22,664 nucleotides of DNA. Origin: an uncultured Clostridia bacterium (GTDB lineage: Bacteria > Bacillota > Clostridia > UBA1381). The notes beneath the pieces are model-generated. The model made no database searches. It saw only the letters and a list, made by a program, of their open reading frames with translations, and was not told the origin of the DNA. The stretch covers positions 1-22,664 of the forward strand of contig CAJUEZ010000032.1 in NCBI GenBank assembly GCA_910585485.1. The letters are read 5' to 3'. Position numbers and translations under genes: made by a program. Shown here one piece after another: positions 1 to 8,338 of this stretch; the stretch's first letter is position 1, and each line of letters opens with the position of its first letter.

Positions 1-49
1 TATGCTGACGTAATTTTTGTAATCTGTTTGTCAGAATTAATTATTTGTC

Positions 50-78
50 TTGTACAGAAGGGAAATTAGTGTTATAAT
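50..78 (+). promoter_or_regulatory. argS-radA promoter (extended -10)
   Basis: A TTGTAC -35 box at 50-55 and a perfect TATAAT -10 box at 73-78 are separated by 17 bases, and a TG lies one base before the -10 box. Transcription would begin near 85. This places any start codon before that point, such as an in-frame one at 50, outside the message and supports translation of argS from 110. Confidence 0.7.
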
Positions 79-109
79 TACAATATTCAAAAACAGAGGA
101 GTTAGAAAA

Positions 110-1810
110 ATGGATTTTAAAGAACATGTAATTGAACTGATTATGAATATAACGGAATTGGATAGGGAGACTGTGGAAAAGTCGATAGAGATTCCTCCTG
201 ATGAAAAAATGGGCGATTTTGCTTTTCCGTGCTTTCCGCTTGCGAAAGTAATGCGTAAGGCTCCGCCTTTAATCGCGCAGGAGTTGGCTGAAAAAATGTC
301 TGATGACGAGGCGATAGATAAAGTTCAGGCAGTCGGAGGATATTTGAATTTCTTTTTAAATCGTGAAAAGTTTATAAGCGAGACTATTAACGCTGTGGAA
401 AAGGCGGAGGATAAATGGGGTTCGTCCGATATGGGAAACGGCAAGACTGTGCTTGTGGAATATTCTTCTCCCAATATTGCGAAGCCGTTTCATATAGGGC
501 ATTTATTCTCCACGGCTGTAGGTAACTCACTGGCGAGGATTTATAAGCATCTCGGCTATGATGTGCAGTCGCTTAACCACCTTGGCGATTGGGGCACGCA
601 GTTTGGTAAGCTGATAAGCGCGTATAAGCGTTGGGGTGACAGCGAAGTGATAGAAAAAGACCCGATAAACGAACTTTTAAAGATTTATGTAAAATTTCAT
701 GAGGAGGCTGAAAAGCACCCTGAACTTGAGGACGAGGCGAGAGATTATTTTAAAAAGCTTGAGGAAGGTGACGAGGAAGTAACCGCGCTGTGGAAGCATT
801 TCAGAGACATAAGTCTTGTAGAGTATCAGCGAGTGTATGATATGCTCGGAGTTAAGTTTGACTCATATAACGGCGAGGCGTTTTATTCGGATAAAATGGA
901 CGAGGTTGTGGAAATTCTGCGGGATAAAAAGCTGTTGGTTGAAAGTGACGGCGCGCAGGTTGTAGACTTGTCGGAACTTAATATACCGCCTTGTATAGTT
1001 CTTAAATCGGACGGAGCTACCATTTACGCTACTCGTGATATTGCGGCGGCGCTGTACCGTCACAGAACGTATGATTTCTATAAAAACATATACGTGGTAG
1101 GCATTCCGCAGTCGCTTCATTTCAAGCAGATATTTGAGGTTATGAAAAAGGCTGACTGGGAATGGGCAAAGGGCTGTGAGCATGTAGGCTTCGGACTTGT
1201 AAAACTTCCGGGAAAAAATATGTCAACACGTCATGGTGATGTTGTGCTGCTTGAGGAAGTTTTAAACGAGTCTATAGAAAAGACAAAAGAAATTATTCTT
1301 TCAAACGGTTCAGCTGTTGACAACGTGGACGACGCGGCAAAAAAAATCGGTATAGGCGCGATTTTATATACATTCCTTAAAAATTCGCGTGAGAAGGACA
1401 TCATATTCAGTTGGGAAAGCATGCTTGATTTTGAAGGCGAGTCGGCTCCGTACTGTCAGTATGGGTATGCGCGCGGAAGAAGTATACTTCGCAGGGCAGA
1501 GGGCATAGATTTCAAGAATGCAGACTTCTCAAAAACCGTTTCGGACGAGGAGTATGCGCTTGTGAAACAGCTTAACGGTTTTGCGGACGCTGTGAAGGCG
1601 GCGGCTGATAAGAACGAGCCGTTTTATATCAATCGCTATGTGACAAATCTTACAAAGGCATTTAACAAATTCTATAATACAAATCCGATTTTAAAGGACG
1701 ATGTGGACGCTGAAACGAAAAAAGCGCGCCTTGCGATAGTAGATGCCGCTGTCAGTGTTATAAGAATAGCTTTGGGACTTTTGGGCATAGATACCGTAGA
1801 AAGTATGTAA
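110..1810 (+). CDS. argS: Arginyl-tRNA synthetase
   Basis: This class I aminoacyl-tRNA synthetase charges tRNA-Arg with arginine in the cytoplasm. From the ATG at 110 it is 566 residues, the usual length. The N-terminal additional domain (about 1-90) leads into the signature region ending in HIGH at residues 128-131. The family's degenerate second signature is seen as NMSTRHGDV in place of KMSKS, and a C-terminal DALR anticodon-binding domain ends the protein. The ATG is preceded by GAGGAG at good spacing and lies downstream of the promoter at 50-78, so the longer in-frame reading is rejected. radA follows after 23 bases, suggesting cotranscription. Identification is firm. Confidence 0.96.
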   Translation: MDFKEHVIELIMNITELDRETVEKSIEIPPDEKMGDFAFPCFPLAKVMRKAPPLIAQELAEKMSDDEAIDKVQAVGGYLNFFLNREKFISETINAVEKAEDKWGSSDMGNGKTVLVEYSSPNIAKPFHIGHLFSTAVGNSLARIYKHLGYDVQSLNHLGDWGTQFGKLISAYKRWGDSEVIEKDPINELLKIYVKFHEEAEKHPELEDEARDYFKKLEEGDEEVTALWKHFRDISLVEYQRVYDMLGVKFDSYNGEAFYSDKMDEVVEILRDKKLLVESDGAQVVDLSELNIPPCIVLKSDGATIYATRDIAAALYRHRTYDFYKNIYVVGIPQSLHFKQIFEVMKKADWEWAKGCEHVGFGLVKLPGKNMSTRHGDVVLLEEVLNESIEKTKEIILSNGSAVDNVDDAAKKIGIGAILYTFLKNSREKDIIFSWESMLDFEGESAPYCQYGYARGRSILRRAEGIDFKNADFSKTVSDEEYALVKQLNGFADAVKAAADKNEPFYINRYVTNLTKAFNKFYNTNPILKDDVDAETKKARLAIVDAAVSVIRIALGLLGIDTVESM

Positions 1811-1833
1811 ATTTCGGAAAGGCAGACTGATAT

Positions 1834-3207
1834 ATGAAATCAAAATCAACTTATATTTGCAATGAATGCGGTTACCAGTCACCGAAATGGCTCGGCAAGT
1901 GTCCTTCCTGCGGAAGCTGGAACACTATGGAGGAAACGCTTATCGCATCACAGAGCACGTCAGCGACGAGAACGCTTGTCAGAGAAAGCGCTGTTTCATC
2001 TCGCGCGCCGAAGAAAATCGGCGATGTACAGGCAGGAAGTGAGACAAGGTATAAGACGGGACTGAAAGAACTTGACAGAGTGTTGGGCGGCGGAATCGTT
2101 AAAGGCTCGCTTATTTTGGTCGGCGGAGATCCCGGCATAGGAAAATCAACGCTGCTTTTGCAGATATGTGAGAAGGTTGGGGAAGAAAAAAAGGTTTTGT
2201 ATGTGTCGGGCGAGGAGTCTGAAGGACAGATAAAAATAAGGGCGCAGAGATTGGGTGTGACAACAGAGAATCTTTATCTTGTTTCCGAGACTGATGTTGA
2301 AACGGTTATAGAATGTATAAACAGTGTTAAGCCGGATATTGTTATAATTGACTCGATACAGACGATGAACCGTCAGGATATATCTTCGGCGGCAGGCAGC
2401 GTTCCGCAGGTGAGAGAGGCGACAAACGCATTTATGCGGATTGCGAAATCTTTGGGAATAGCGATGTTTATTGTGGGACATGTCACAAAAGAAGGCGCGA
2501 TTGCCGGTCCGAGGGTTTTGGAGCATATGGTGGACTGTGTTTTATACTTTGAGGGCGACAGACAGCTTTCATTCAGAATACTCAGGGCGGTTAAGAATCG
2601 TTTTGGTTCCACAAATGAGATAGGCGTGTTTGAAATGAGAGATAACGGTCTTACTGAGGTGGAGAATCCGTCAATGATGCTTTTGGAGGGCAGAAACGCG
2701 GACATATCGGGCAGCGCGATTGTATGTACTATGGAGGGCAGCCGTGGTGTTATGGCTGAAGTACAGGCACTTGTCACACCAACAGGATTCGGAAATCCGC
2801 GCCGTATGGCGAACGGCATTGATTTATACCGTCTGCTGCTGCTTGTTGCCGTTCTGGAAAAACGCGCGAGGATGAATTTGTCAAACTCGGATATATACCT
2901 GAATGTCGCCGGCGGACTGAGAATAGACGAAACGGCGGTAGACTTGGGAATCTGTGCCGCCGTGGCAACGAGCCAGGCGGACATTCCGCTGCCGCACGAT
3001 ATGATATTTATAGGAGAAGTGGGATTGGGCGGAGAACTTCGCGGTGTGTCCCAACTTGAAAAACGGATAACCGAGGCGGCAAAGCTTGGTTTTAAATCGG
3101 CGATTGTTCCGAAACAGTCGCTTAAAGGTGTGAAAATTCCTGAGGGATTTACAGCATACGGAATCAGAACTGTTTCTGAAATGATAAACATGTTAAGACG
3201 AAAATAA
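1834..3207 (+). CDS. radA: DNA repair protein RadA
   Basis: RadA is a RecA-like, DnaB-type helicase that helps process recombination intermediates by driving branch migration. The 457 residues show the family layout: a four-cysteine zinc finger (C9, C12, C23, C26), the Walker A motif GDPGIGKST around residues 98-106, a Walker B stretch ending IIDS near 170-174, the RadA-specific KNRFG motif at 254-258, and a C-terminal Lon-protease-like domain. The start ATG has a GGAAAGG ribosome site about 11 bases upstream. It follows argS closely and ends at the terminator at 3211-3243. In many Firmicutes radA sits beside disA; that partner is not here. Confidence 0.96.
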   Translation: MKSKSTYICNECGYQSPKWLGKCPSCGSWNTMEETLIASQSTSATRTLVRESAVSSRAPKKIGDVQAGSETRYKTGLKELDRVLGGGIVKGSLILVGGDPGIGKSTLLLQICEKVGEEKKVLYVSGEESEGQIKIRAQRLGVTTENLYLVSETDVETVIECINSVKPDIVIIDSIQTMNRQDISSAAGSVPQVREATNAFMRIAKSLGIAMFIVGHVTKEGAIAGPRVLEHMVDCVLYFEGDRQLSFRILRAVKNRFGSTNEIGVFEMRDNGLTEVENPSMMLLEGRNADISGSAIVCTMEGSRGVMAEVQALVTPTGFGNPRRMANGIDLYRLLLLVAVLEKRARMNLSNSDIYLNVAGGLRIDETAVDLGICAAVATSQADIPLPHDMIFIGEVGLGGELRGVSQLEKRITEAAKLGFKSAIVPKQSLKGVKIPEGFTAYGIRTVSEMINMLRRK

Positions 3208-3210
3208 ATA

Positions 3211-3243
3211 AAATTCACCGATAACATTATCGGTGAATTTTTT
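3211..3243 (+). terminator. Intrinsic terminator after radA
   Basis: The arms 3211-3224 and 3227-3240 are perfect inverted repeats. In practice a stem of about 12 pairs with a short AT loop forms, followed by a run of six T residues. It begins four bases after the radA stop, so it ends the argS-radA transcript. Confidence 0.9.
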
Positions 3244-3260
3244 CGCTGTTTTCGCTGAGG

Positions 3261-3289
3261 TTGACATTTTAAAGATTTGGTGTTATAAT
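3261..3289 (+). promoter_or_regulatory. Consensus sigma-A promoter
   Basis: TTGACA at 3261-3266 and TATAAT at 3284-3289 are separated by exactly 17 bases, a perfect vegetative promoter. It lies just after the radA terminator and drives the small membrane protein and probably ricT. Confidence 0.9.
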
Positions 3290-3328
3290 AATCAGATAAT
3301 CGAAGTAAAAGATTAAGGAGTTTTGGCT

Positions 3329-3802
3329 TTGGAAGAAACAAGAACGGGCGCAAACAAAGAATTTGTCTTTTCGGTGATATGGTTTATATTGATTCTGATG
3401 ATAGGCAGAGGTCTTACAAACTCAATTCAGAATTATAAAATAATCGGTGTTGCGGCAACCATAATAATGTGCTGCATACTCGGATTTTTTGTGATGACTC
3501 GTTACTGTGCGATATATACATATTCTCTGAAAAATGACAGACTGCGTGTAAGCAGAAAAATCGGTCACAGAGTGAAGTCTGTGGATATGGCGATATCGTC
3601 TGTTAAATCCATATCAAGACAAAAAAGCGGCGGAAAGGTGAAAAAGATATATAATATGAGGAAGACGGTAATTTCTTCAAAAGATGTATATTATTTGACG
3701 TATGAAAAAAATAACGAGACAAATATGCTCGTTTTCGAGCCTTCCGCGGCGATGGCAGATAAAATAAAAAGTAGAATGAAGAATATAAAAAAGTCACAAT
3801 AG
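3329..3802 (+). CDS. Two-pass membrane protein with PH-like C-terminal domain
   Basis: The product is about 157 residues and of unknown function. Two hydrophobic segments (about residues 15-30 and 40-62) form a hairpin in the membrane. They are followed by a basic, beta-rich cytoplasmic part in which a tyrosine-rich strand and an NDRLRVSRKIG stretch resemble bacterial PH-like (DUF304-type) domains; that fold is my inference. I chose the TTG at 3329 because the AAGGAG at 3315-3320 is 8 bases away, whereas the TTG at 3323 is only 2 bases away. The gene lies 35 bases upstream of ricT and shares its promoter. The C-terminus is very rich in lysine. No substrate or partner can be named. Confidence 0.75.
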   Translation: MEETRTGANKEFVFSVIWFILILMIGRGLTNSIQNYKIIGVAATIIMCCILGFFVMTRYCAIYTYSLKNDRLRVSRKIGHRVKSVDMAISSVKSISRQKSGGKVKKIYNMRKTVISSKDVYYLTYEKNNETNMLVFEPSAAMADKIKSRMKNIKKSQ

Positions 3803-3837
3803 CAGATATTTACAGCCTGAAAGGATTGTTTTAAAAT

Positions 3838-4689
3838 ATGATTAGTGTTATAGGAGTGCGTTTCAAAACAGCGGGAAAAACGTACTATTTTGACCCGCTT
3901 GATTTTGAAATCAAGCAGGGAGACGAGGTTATAGTCGAAACAACGCGCGGAATGGAATTTGGAAGCGTTGTAATGGGTCGCAAATCCCTTGATGCGGAGC
4001 AGTTTACGAAGCCTTTGAAAGGTGTCGTGCGTATGGCGACAGACGAGGATAAGACGAAGTATAAAAAAAATAAGGAACTGGAAAAAGAGGCGTATAAAAT
4101 ATGTCTGGAAAAAATACAGCAGCATAATCTTGAAATGAAACTGGTTGAGGTGGAATACACTTTTGACGGTAATAAGATTCTGTTTTATTTTACGGCAGAC
4201 GGCAGAATAGATTTTAGGGAACTTGTAAAAGATCTTGCGACGGTGTTTAAAACGCGTATAGAATTGAGACAGATAGGCGTTAGAGACGAGGCGAAAACAC
4301 TTGGAAGCATCGGTGTATGCGGCAGAGGACTTTGCTGCAGCCAGTTTTTAGAAGAATTTGCTCCGGTTTCAATTAAGATGGCTAAGGAACAGGGTCTTTC
4401 CTTGAATCCGACTAAGATTTCGGGAGCGTGCGGAAGGCTCATGTGCTGTCTTAAATACGAGCAGGACACGTATGAGGATTTACTTAAAATCACACCAAAA
4501 CAAGGGGCTTTAGTCAAAACTCCGGACGGAAACGGAACGGTGGAATATGTCAGCCTTTTAAAAGGCATTGTGAAAGTGAAGCTTGACGATGAAAATGAAA
4601 AAACTCTGAAGGATTTTAATGTTTCAGATGTAAAAATTATTAAAAACAATAAGAATAAAGAATTGCCAAAGCAAAACAACGCTGATTAA
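3838..4689 (+). CDS. ricT: RicT/YaaT family PSP1-domain iron-sulfur protein
   Basis: The protein has 283 residues and a PSP1 domain. In Bacillus subtilis the orthologue (YaaT, RicT) works with RicA and RicF in a complex carrying [4Fe-4S] clusters that affects phosphorelay signalling, biofilm formation, competence and RNase Y-dependent mRNA processing. The family's cysteine signature is present: C161, C166, C167 and C198, C203, C204, in CGRGLCC and CGRLMCC motifs. The N-terminal beta-rich part (about 1-60) and the PSP1 core (about 60-150) are intact, and the C-terminus ends in a lysine/asparagine tail. The start ATG has an AAGGA upstream. No RicA or RicF gene lies in the window. A ferredoxin gene follows directly. 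Confidence 0.9.
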   Translation: MISVIGVRFKTAGKTYYFDPLDFEIKQGDEVIVETTRGMEFGSVVMGRKSLDAEQFTKPLKGVVRMATDEDKTKYKKNKELEKEAYKICLEKIQQHNLEMKLVEVEYTFDGNKILFYFTADGRIDFRELVKDLATVFKTRIELRQIGVRDEAKTLGSIGVCGRGLCCSQFLEEFAPVSIKMAKEQGLSLNPTKISGACGRLMCCLKYEQDTYEDLLKITPKQGALVKTPDGNGTVEYVSLLKGIVKVKLDDENEKTLKDFNVSDVKIIKNNKNKELPKQNNAD

Positions 4690-4706
4690 AATATTTTAAA
4701 AAACTA

Positions 4707-4735
4707 TTGAAGTATCTCGGTTTTCGTGGTATAAT
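4707..4735 (+). promoter_or_regulatory. Ferredoxin promoter
   Basis: TTGAAG at 4707-4712 and a perfect TATAAT at 4730-4735 are 17 bases apart. The start point would be near 4742, giving a leader of about 47 bases before the ferredoxin ATG. With the terminator at 4973 this makes a single-gene transcription unit. Confidence 0.8.
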
Positions 4736-4788
4736 CAATTAATAAACGTTCTGAGCGGACGTAATAAAACTAAGGAGGTGTATTGAGA

Positions 4789-4959
4789 ATGGCATATGCA
4801 ATTTCTGACGCTTGTATCGCATGCGGAGCTTGTGCTGCTGAATGTCCTGTAAGCGCAATCACAGAGGGTGACGGTAAGTACGTTATCGATGCGGATACTT
4901 GTATTGAGTGCGGCGCATGTGCAGGTGTATGTCCTGTAGGCGCTCCTGAACAGGCGTAA
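4789..4959 (+). CDS. Clostridial-type 2[4Fe-4S] ferredoxin
   Basis: This is a small electron carrier of 56 residues. It has two CxxCxxCxxxCP cluster-binding motifs: C9, C12, C15, C19 and C38, C41, C44, C48. In ferredoxins of this type the last cysteine of each motif joins the opposite cluster. The two halves are internal repeats of one another, as in clostridial ferredoxins. A strong TAAGGAGGTG ribosome site lies 8-9 bases before the ATG. The gene has its own promoter and terminator, so it is expressed independently of ricT upstream, probably at a high level. It would accept electrons from pyruvate:ferredoxin oxidoreductase or similar enzymes in an anaerobe. Identification is firm; its specific partner is unknown. 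Confidence 0.95.
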   Translation: MAYAISDACIACGACAAECPVSAITEGDGKYVIDADTCIECGACAGVCPVGAPEQA

Positions 4960-4972
4960 TTAAAAAACTATG

Positions 4973-5012
4973 AAGGCGTTGTATTGGCAGTTTCAATACA
5001 GCGCCTTTTTTT
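4973..5012 (+). terminator. Intrinsic terminator after ferredoxin
   Basis: Arms 4973-4986 and 4994-5007 pair over 14 positions with one G-T pair, enclose a 7-base loop, and run into seven T residues. It starts 13 bases after the ferredoxin stop. Confidence 0.93.
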
Positions 5013-5033
5013 CTTATTTATGAGTTGGGGATT

Positions 5034-5050
5034 AACCGCGGGACGCGGTT
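5034..5050 (+). other. GC-rich hairpin in leader of clostripain-fold gene
   Basis: AACCGCG at 5034-5040 and CGCGGTT at 5044-5050 form a perfect 7-pair stem with a GGA triloop, followed by TTTTAAAATAAAA. It sits 13 bases before the AGGAGGT ribosome site of the next gene. It could be a weak second terminator or a leader structure. I found no convincing promoter between the ferredoxin terminator and this gene. Confidence 0.45.
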
Positions 5051-5077
5051 TTAAAATAAAATCAGGAGGTATCACGA

Positions 5078-6991
5078 ATGAAAAGGATTACTCTAATCAT
5101 TGCTGCGGTGTTAACCGCGCTGATGACGGCGGCGTGTTCTTCGGGAAAAGTTGTGTATGAACGTCCGCAGGGAAATGGTACCGTTACGGGAAGGTCATGG
5201 ACGGTGCTTGTGTATATGTGCGGAGGAAACGAAGAAGAAAACTCAGGTATATACTCTGATAAGCTTAGGGACATAATGAGCGTGGAGTACCCTGAAAACG
5301 TTAACGTCATTGTACAGACGGGAGGAAGTCCAAAATGGGATATGAAGGGCATTTACAGCGACTATATACAGCGTTTTGAGGCGGGTAAAGATACTTTGTA
5401 TCTTGCCGACCAGTCAATCACGGCTAATATGGGCGACTATAAAACGCTTTCGGAATTTTTAAAATGGGGTTTGTCTAATTATAAAGCGGATAATTATATG
5501 CTTGTTTTTTCGGGCGCCGGAGGAGGAAGCGTGTATGGAACGGCATATGATGCACTTCATGAAGACGATTGCTTAAATCTTGAGGAAATATCATACGCAC
5601 TCAGTCTATCGGGAACAAACTTCGATATAGTGGGATTTGATTCTTCACTGATGGGAAGTTTGGAGACGGCATCAACGCTTTCTACATATGCGCAATACCT
5701 TGTTGCGCCTCAGGAATATCAGTGCGTGTCCGGCTGGGATTATAAGGGAGTCATGGAATATATATGCGCGAATCCGTCGGCAAATGCCGATGAAATAGGC
5801 AAAAGAATATGCGATACATATTACGCGAAATGCAAAAAGGATAAGCGCGAAGCTGACACGGCGATGTCTGTGGTAGACATGTCAAAAATATCGGCTTTAA
5901 GCCAGGCTTTTGATGGTATGGCGGGGGATATGCTGACGGCGACAGATTCTCTTTCGGATTACGCGAATTTATCGCGGGCGATGGATACTGTGCATACATA
6001 CGGAGGAGTTACCGTGGACGAGGGTTTTTCAAATATGATTGACCTTGGCGATACTGCTGATAAAATAAGACCTTATGTGGGAAACACCTCGGAGGTGCTG
6101 CTGTCCGCACTGGATGACGCTGTAATTTACAGAGTGTGCGGCGAGCGGCAGAAAAATTCCGCGGGACTTAGTGTGTATTATCCTATAGAGCCTGATAATG
6201 ACGAACTTCAGGAATATATGGATATTTCTGTGAGCGGAAAGTATAAGGAATTTTTAAAGAAGATATGCGTGAATTGTTCGGTTGAAACGGATGATACGGC
6301 GGAGGATTATACATCCTCCGGAGCGTGGAATACATATAATAATGATATTCAGGCGATGGAATACAAAACCTTGTTGGATAATAACGAGTATGAACTGAAC
6401 ATTCTTGGAAATATGAGTTTGTTTAAGGATATATCAATTAATATTTATAAAAGAGATAAAAACAGCGGCGAGTACGTGTTTCTTGGCAGACATGAGGATT
6501 TGAACAGCCAATGGGAAGCTGGAATTTTCAAAGACGGTTTCGACGGGAAAATGATGCGCCTATTCAGCAAAAATGTTACCGCGCGCCTTGTCAGACGTTA
6601 TGATGATTATGACATATACTCTGTTCCCGTGACCATGGGAGAGGACACGAAACATGTGCGTATCATGCGTAATCATTCTGATGGGAAATATAAAATTATC
6701 GGAGTATGGAACGGACTGCAGGGTAAAAATAAAAAATCTTCATCCGGTATGAAAAATATAGGCTTTTTTGACAGTGTTAAACCTTTGCTATCGGTGTATG
6801 ACGAGGAACATAAACAGACAAGATATATTACAGGCGGTTCTGTTACAAAATGTTTCAGCGGTGTGAGTGAGAAAACTATTGACAACGGCAATTATATGCT
6901 TGAATATGAATTGACAGACGTATATGGAAATAAGCGTCACGGAACAGCAGTCAAAGGTTCCGCGTCACAGGGAAAAATACAGTTTCAGTAG
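5078..6991 (+). CDS. Clostripain-fold (C11-like) lipoprotein, predicted inactive
   Basis: The product has 637 residues. The N-terminus is a lipoprotein signal with a hydrophobic run and a TAAC lipobox, lipidation at C20, so it should be anchored outside the cell. From about residue 40 the sequence WTVLVYMCG opens a peptidase C11 (clostripain) domain. In active members the catalytic histidine lies in a motif like NHGGG and the cysteine in FDACLM. Here the matching places read SGAGGG (A147) and FDSSLM (S190), so both catalytic residues are replaced. The fold-defining residues around them remain. The C-terminal third (about 400-637) is beta-rich with no family I can name. AGGAGGT precedes the ATG, and the M18 peptidase follows after 9 bases. 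I infer a binding or scaffold role rather than proteolysis. Confidence 0.85.
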   Translation: MKRITLIIAAVLTALMTAACSSGKVVYERPQGNGTVTGRSWTVLVYMCGGNEEENSGIYSDKLRDIMSVEYPENVNVIVQTGGSPKWDMKGIYSDYIQRFEAGKDTLYLADQSITANMGDYKTLSEFLKWGLSNYKADNYMLVFSGAGGGSVYGTAYDALHEDDCLNLEEISYALSLSGTNFDIVGFDSSLMGSLETASTLSTYAQYLVAPQEYQCVSGWDYKGVMEYICANPSANADEIGKRICDTYYAKCKKDKREADTAMSVVDMSKISALSQAFDGMAGDMLTATDSLSDYANLSRAMDTVHTYGGVTVDEGFSNMIDLGDTADKIRPYVGNTSEVLLSALDDAVIYRVCGERQKNSAGLSVYYPIEPDNDELQEYMDISVSGKYKEFLKKICVNCSVETDDTAEDYTSSGAWNTYNNDIQAMEYKTLLDNNEYELNILGNMSLFKDISINIYKRDKNSGEYVFLGRHEDLNSQWEAGIFKDGFDGKMMRLFSKNVTARLVRRYDDYDIYSVPVTMGEDTKHVRIMRNHSDGKYKIIGVWNGLQGKNKKSSSGMKNIGFFDSVKPLLSVYDEEHKQTRYITGGSVTKCFSGVSEKTIDNGNYMLEYELTDVYGNKRHGTAVKGSASQGKIQFQ

Positions 6992-7000
6992 AGGAGATTA

Positions 7001-8272
7001 ATGGTGGAAAATACCGTAGAATTAATTGGTTTTATCGCGGAAAGTCCGGATTGTTACCACGCGGTAAACGCAGCAAAGAAAAAGCTTGATGAAAATGGTT
7101 TTAAACAGCTTTTCGAGGAAAAAGAGTGGGATATTTCCCGCGGCGGGAAATATTATGTTATAAGAAATTTCTCGTCAATAATAGCGTTTTGTATGCCGGA
7201 GCGGGAATATGACAGGTTTATGATTTGTGCTTCGCATACCGATTCGCCTTCATTCAAGCTAAAGCCTGATTTTGAAACAGAGTCGGGAGGAATGATAAAA
7301 ATAGGCGTGGAAGGCTATGGCGGCATGATAATGTCCACTTGGATGGACAGACCGTTGTCCGTGAGCGGGCGCGTTGTGACTTTAGAAGACGGAAAGTTAG
7401 AAACGTGTCTTGTCAATATTGACCGTGATTTGCTTGTTATTCCGAGTCTTGCCGTGCATATGAACAGAGAGGCTAATAAGGGATATGAATTTAATATTGC
7501 GCGGGATATGTGTCCGATTGCCGGAGGAAAAAGCGGAGCTTTGATGGATATAATAGCCAACGCGGCAAATTTAGATAAAGATAAGATTAAGGGATTCGAC
7601 CTATCACTTTATAATCGCATGCGCGGCACATTGCTCGGAATTAGTAACGAATATTTTTCAGCGCCGAGGATAGATGATTTGCAATGCGTATACACAACGC
7701 TTGAAGGATTTTTAAAGTGCGGTATATCAGATAATGTGACCGTTTTCGCCGCTTTCGATAATGAAGAGGTAGGAAGCGGAACAAAGCAGGGGGCAAAATC
7801 AGGATTTTTGCGTGACACGCTTGAGAGGATAAATGAAGAATCGGGGAAAAGCGGCAGTGAATATAAGAGAAGTATCGCGAAAAGCTTTATGCTTTCATGT
7901 GACAACGCTCATGCCGTGCATCCAAATCATGTCGATAAATCAGATGGATTAAACCGTGTTTATATGAATGGCGGTGTAGTGATAAAATATAATGCTAATC
8001 AAAGATATACCACAGACGCGGTATCAGAATCCGTGGTTAAATATATATGCGAAAAGGCGGGAGTGCCGTATCAGATGTACGCGAACAGAAGCGACATGCC
8101 GGGCGGTTCCACGCTTGGAAATTTATCGAATGAAAAAGTATCTTTAAATACTGCCGATATAGGTCTTGCTCAGCTTGCAATGCACTCATCGTATGAAACA
8201 GCGGGCTCGAGAGACACGTCGATTATGATTGATTTTGCCAAGGAATTTTACGGCAGTAAGATTGCAATATAA
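7001..8272 (+). CDS. apeB: M18 family aminopeptidase
   Basis: This cytoplasmic two-metal aminopeptidase removes N-terminal residues from peptides, acidic or neutral ones in characterised family members. The 423 residues carry the M18 landmarks: ASHTDSP with H79 and D81, RIDDL with D225, DNEEVGSG with E255 and E256, SCDNAHAVHPN with D301, MPGGSTLGN, and a C-terminal AMHSSYE with H395. All metal and catalytic positions look intact, and the length is normal for the family. GAGGAG overlaps the stop of the preceding gene and lies just before the ATG, so the two are likely translated from one message. Family assignment is firm; the symbol is by family rather than demonstrated orthology. Confidence 0.93.
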   Translation: MVENTVELIGFIAESPDCYHAVNAAKKKLDENGFKQLFEEKEWDISRGGKYYVIRNFSSIIAFCMPEREYDRFMICASHTDSPSFKLKPDFETESGGMIKIGVEGYGGMIMSTWMDRPLSVSGRVVTLEDGKLETCLVNIDRDLLVIPSLAVHMNREANKGYEFNIARDMCPIAGGKSGALMDIIANAANLDKDKIKGFDLSLYNRMRGTLLGISNEYFSAPRIDDLQCVYTTLEGFLKCGISDNVTVFAAFDNEEVGSGTKQGAKSGFLRDTLERINEESGKSGSEYKRSIAKSFMLSCDNAHAVHPNHVDKSDGLNRVYMNGGVVIKYNANQRYTTDAVSESVVKYICEKAGVPYQMYANRSDMPGGSTLGNLSNEKVSLNTADIGLAQLAMHSSYETAGSRDTSIMIDFAKEFYGSKIAI

Positions 8273-8338
8273 AAGTGAAACATTTATCTTTTGAATCATC
8301 AATTTAACGGCTTAACGGTGAAAGATGGGGTGGAAATA

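Noticed and set aside
50..109. N-terminal extension of argS from an in-frame start at 50
   Set aside because: It overlaps the -35 box, lies upstream of the -10 box at 73-78, and has no ribosome site; the ATG at 110 has GAGGAG and gives the family length.
2373..3353. Long minus-strand open frame of 326 codons opposite radA
   Set aside because: It is antisense to a clear radA gene, has low-complexity serine/proline-rich translation, no ribosome site, and crosses the terminator and the next promoter.
8304..8318. Direct repeat TTAACGG-C-TTAACGG before the acyltransferase
   Set aside because: Two 7-base copies are too short to separate from chance, and there is no promoter or known motif around them.
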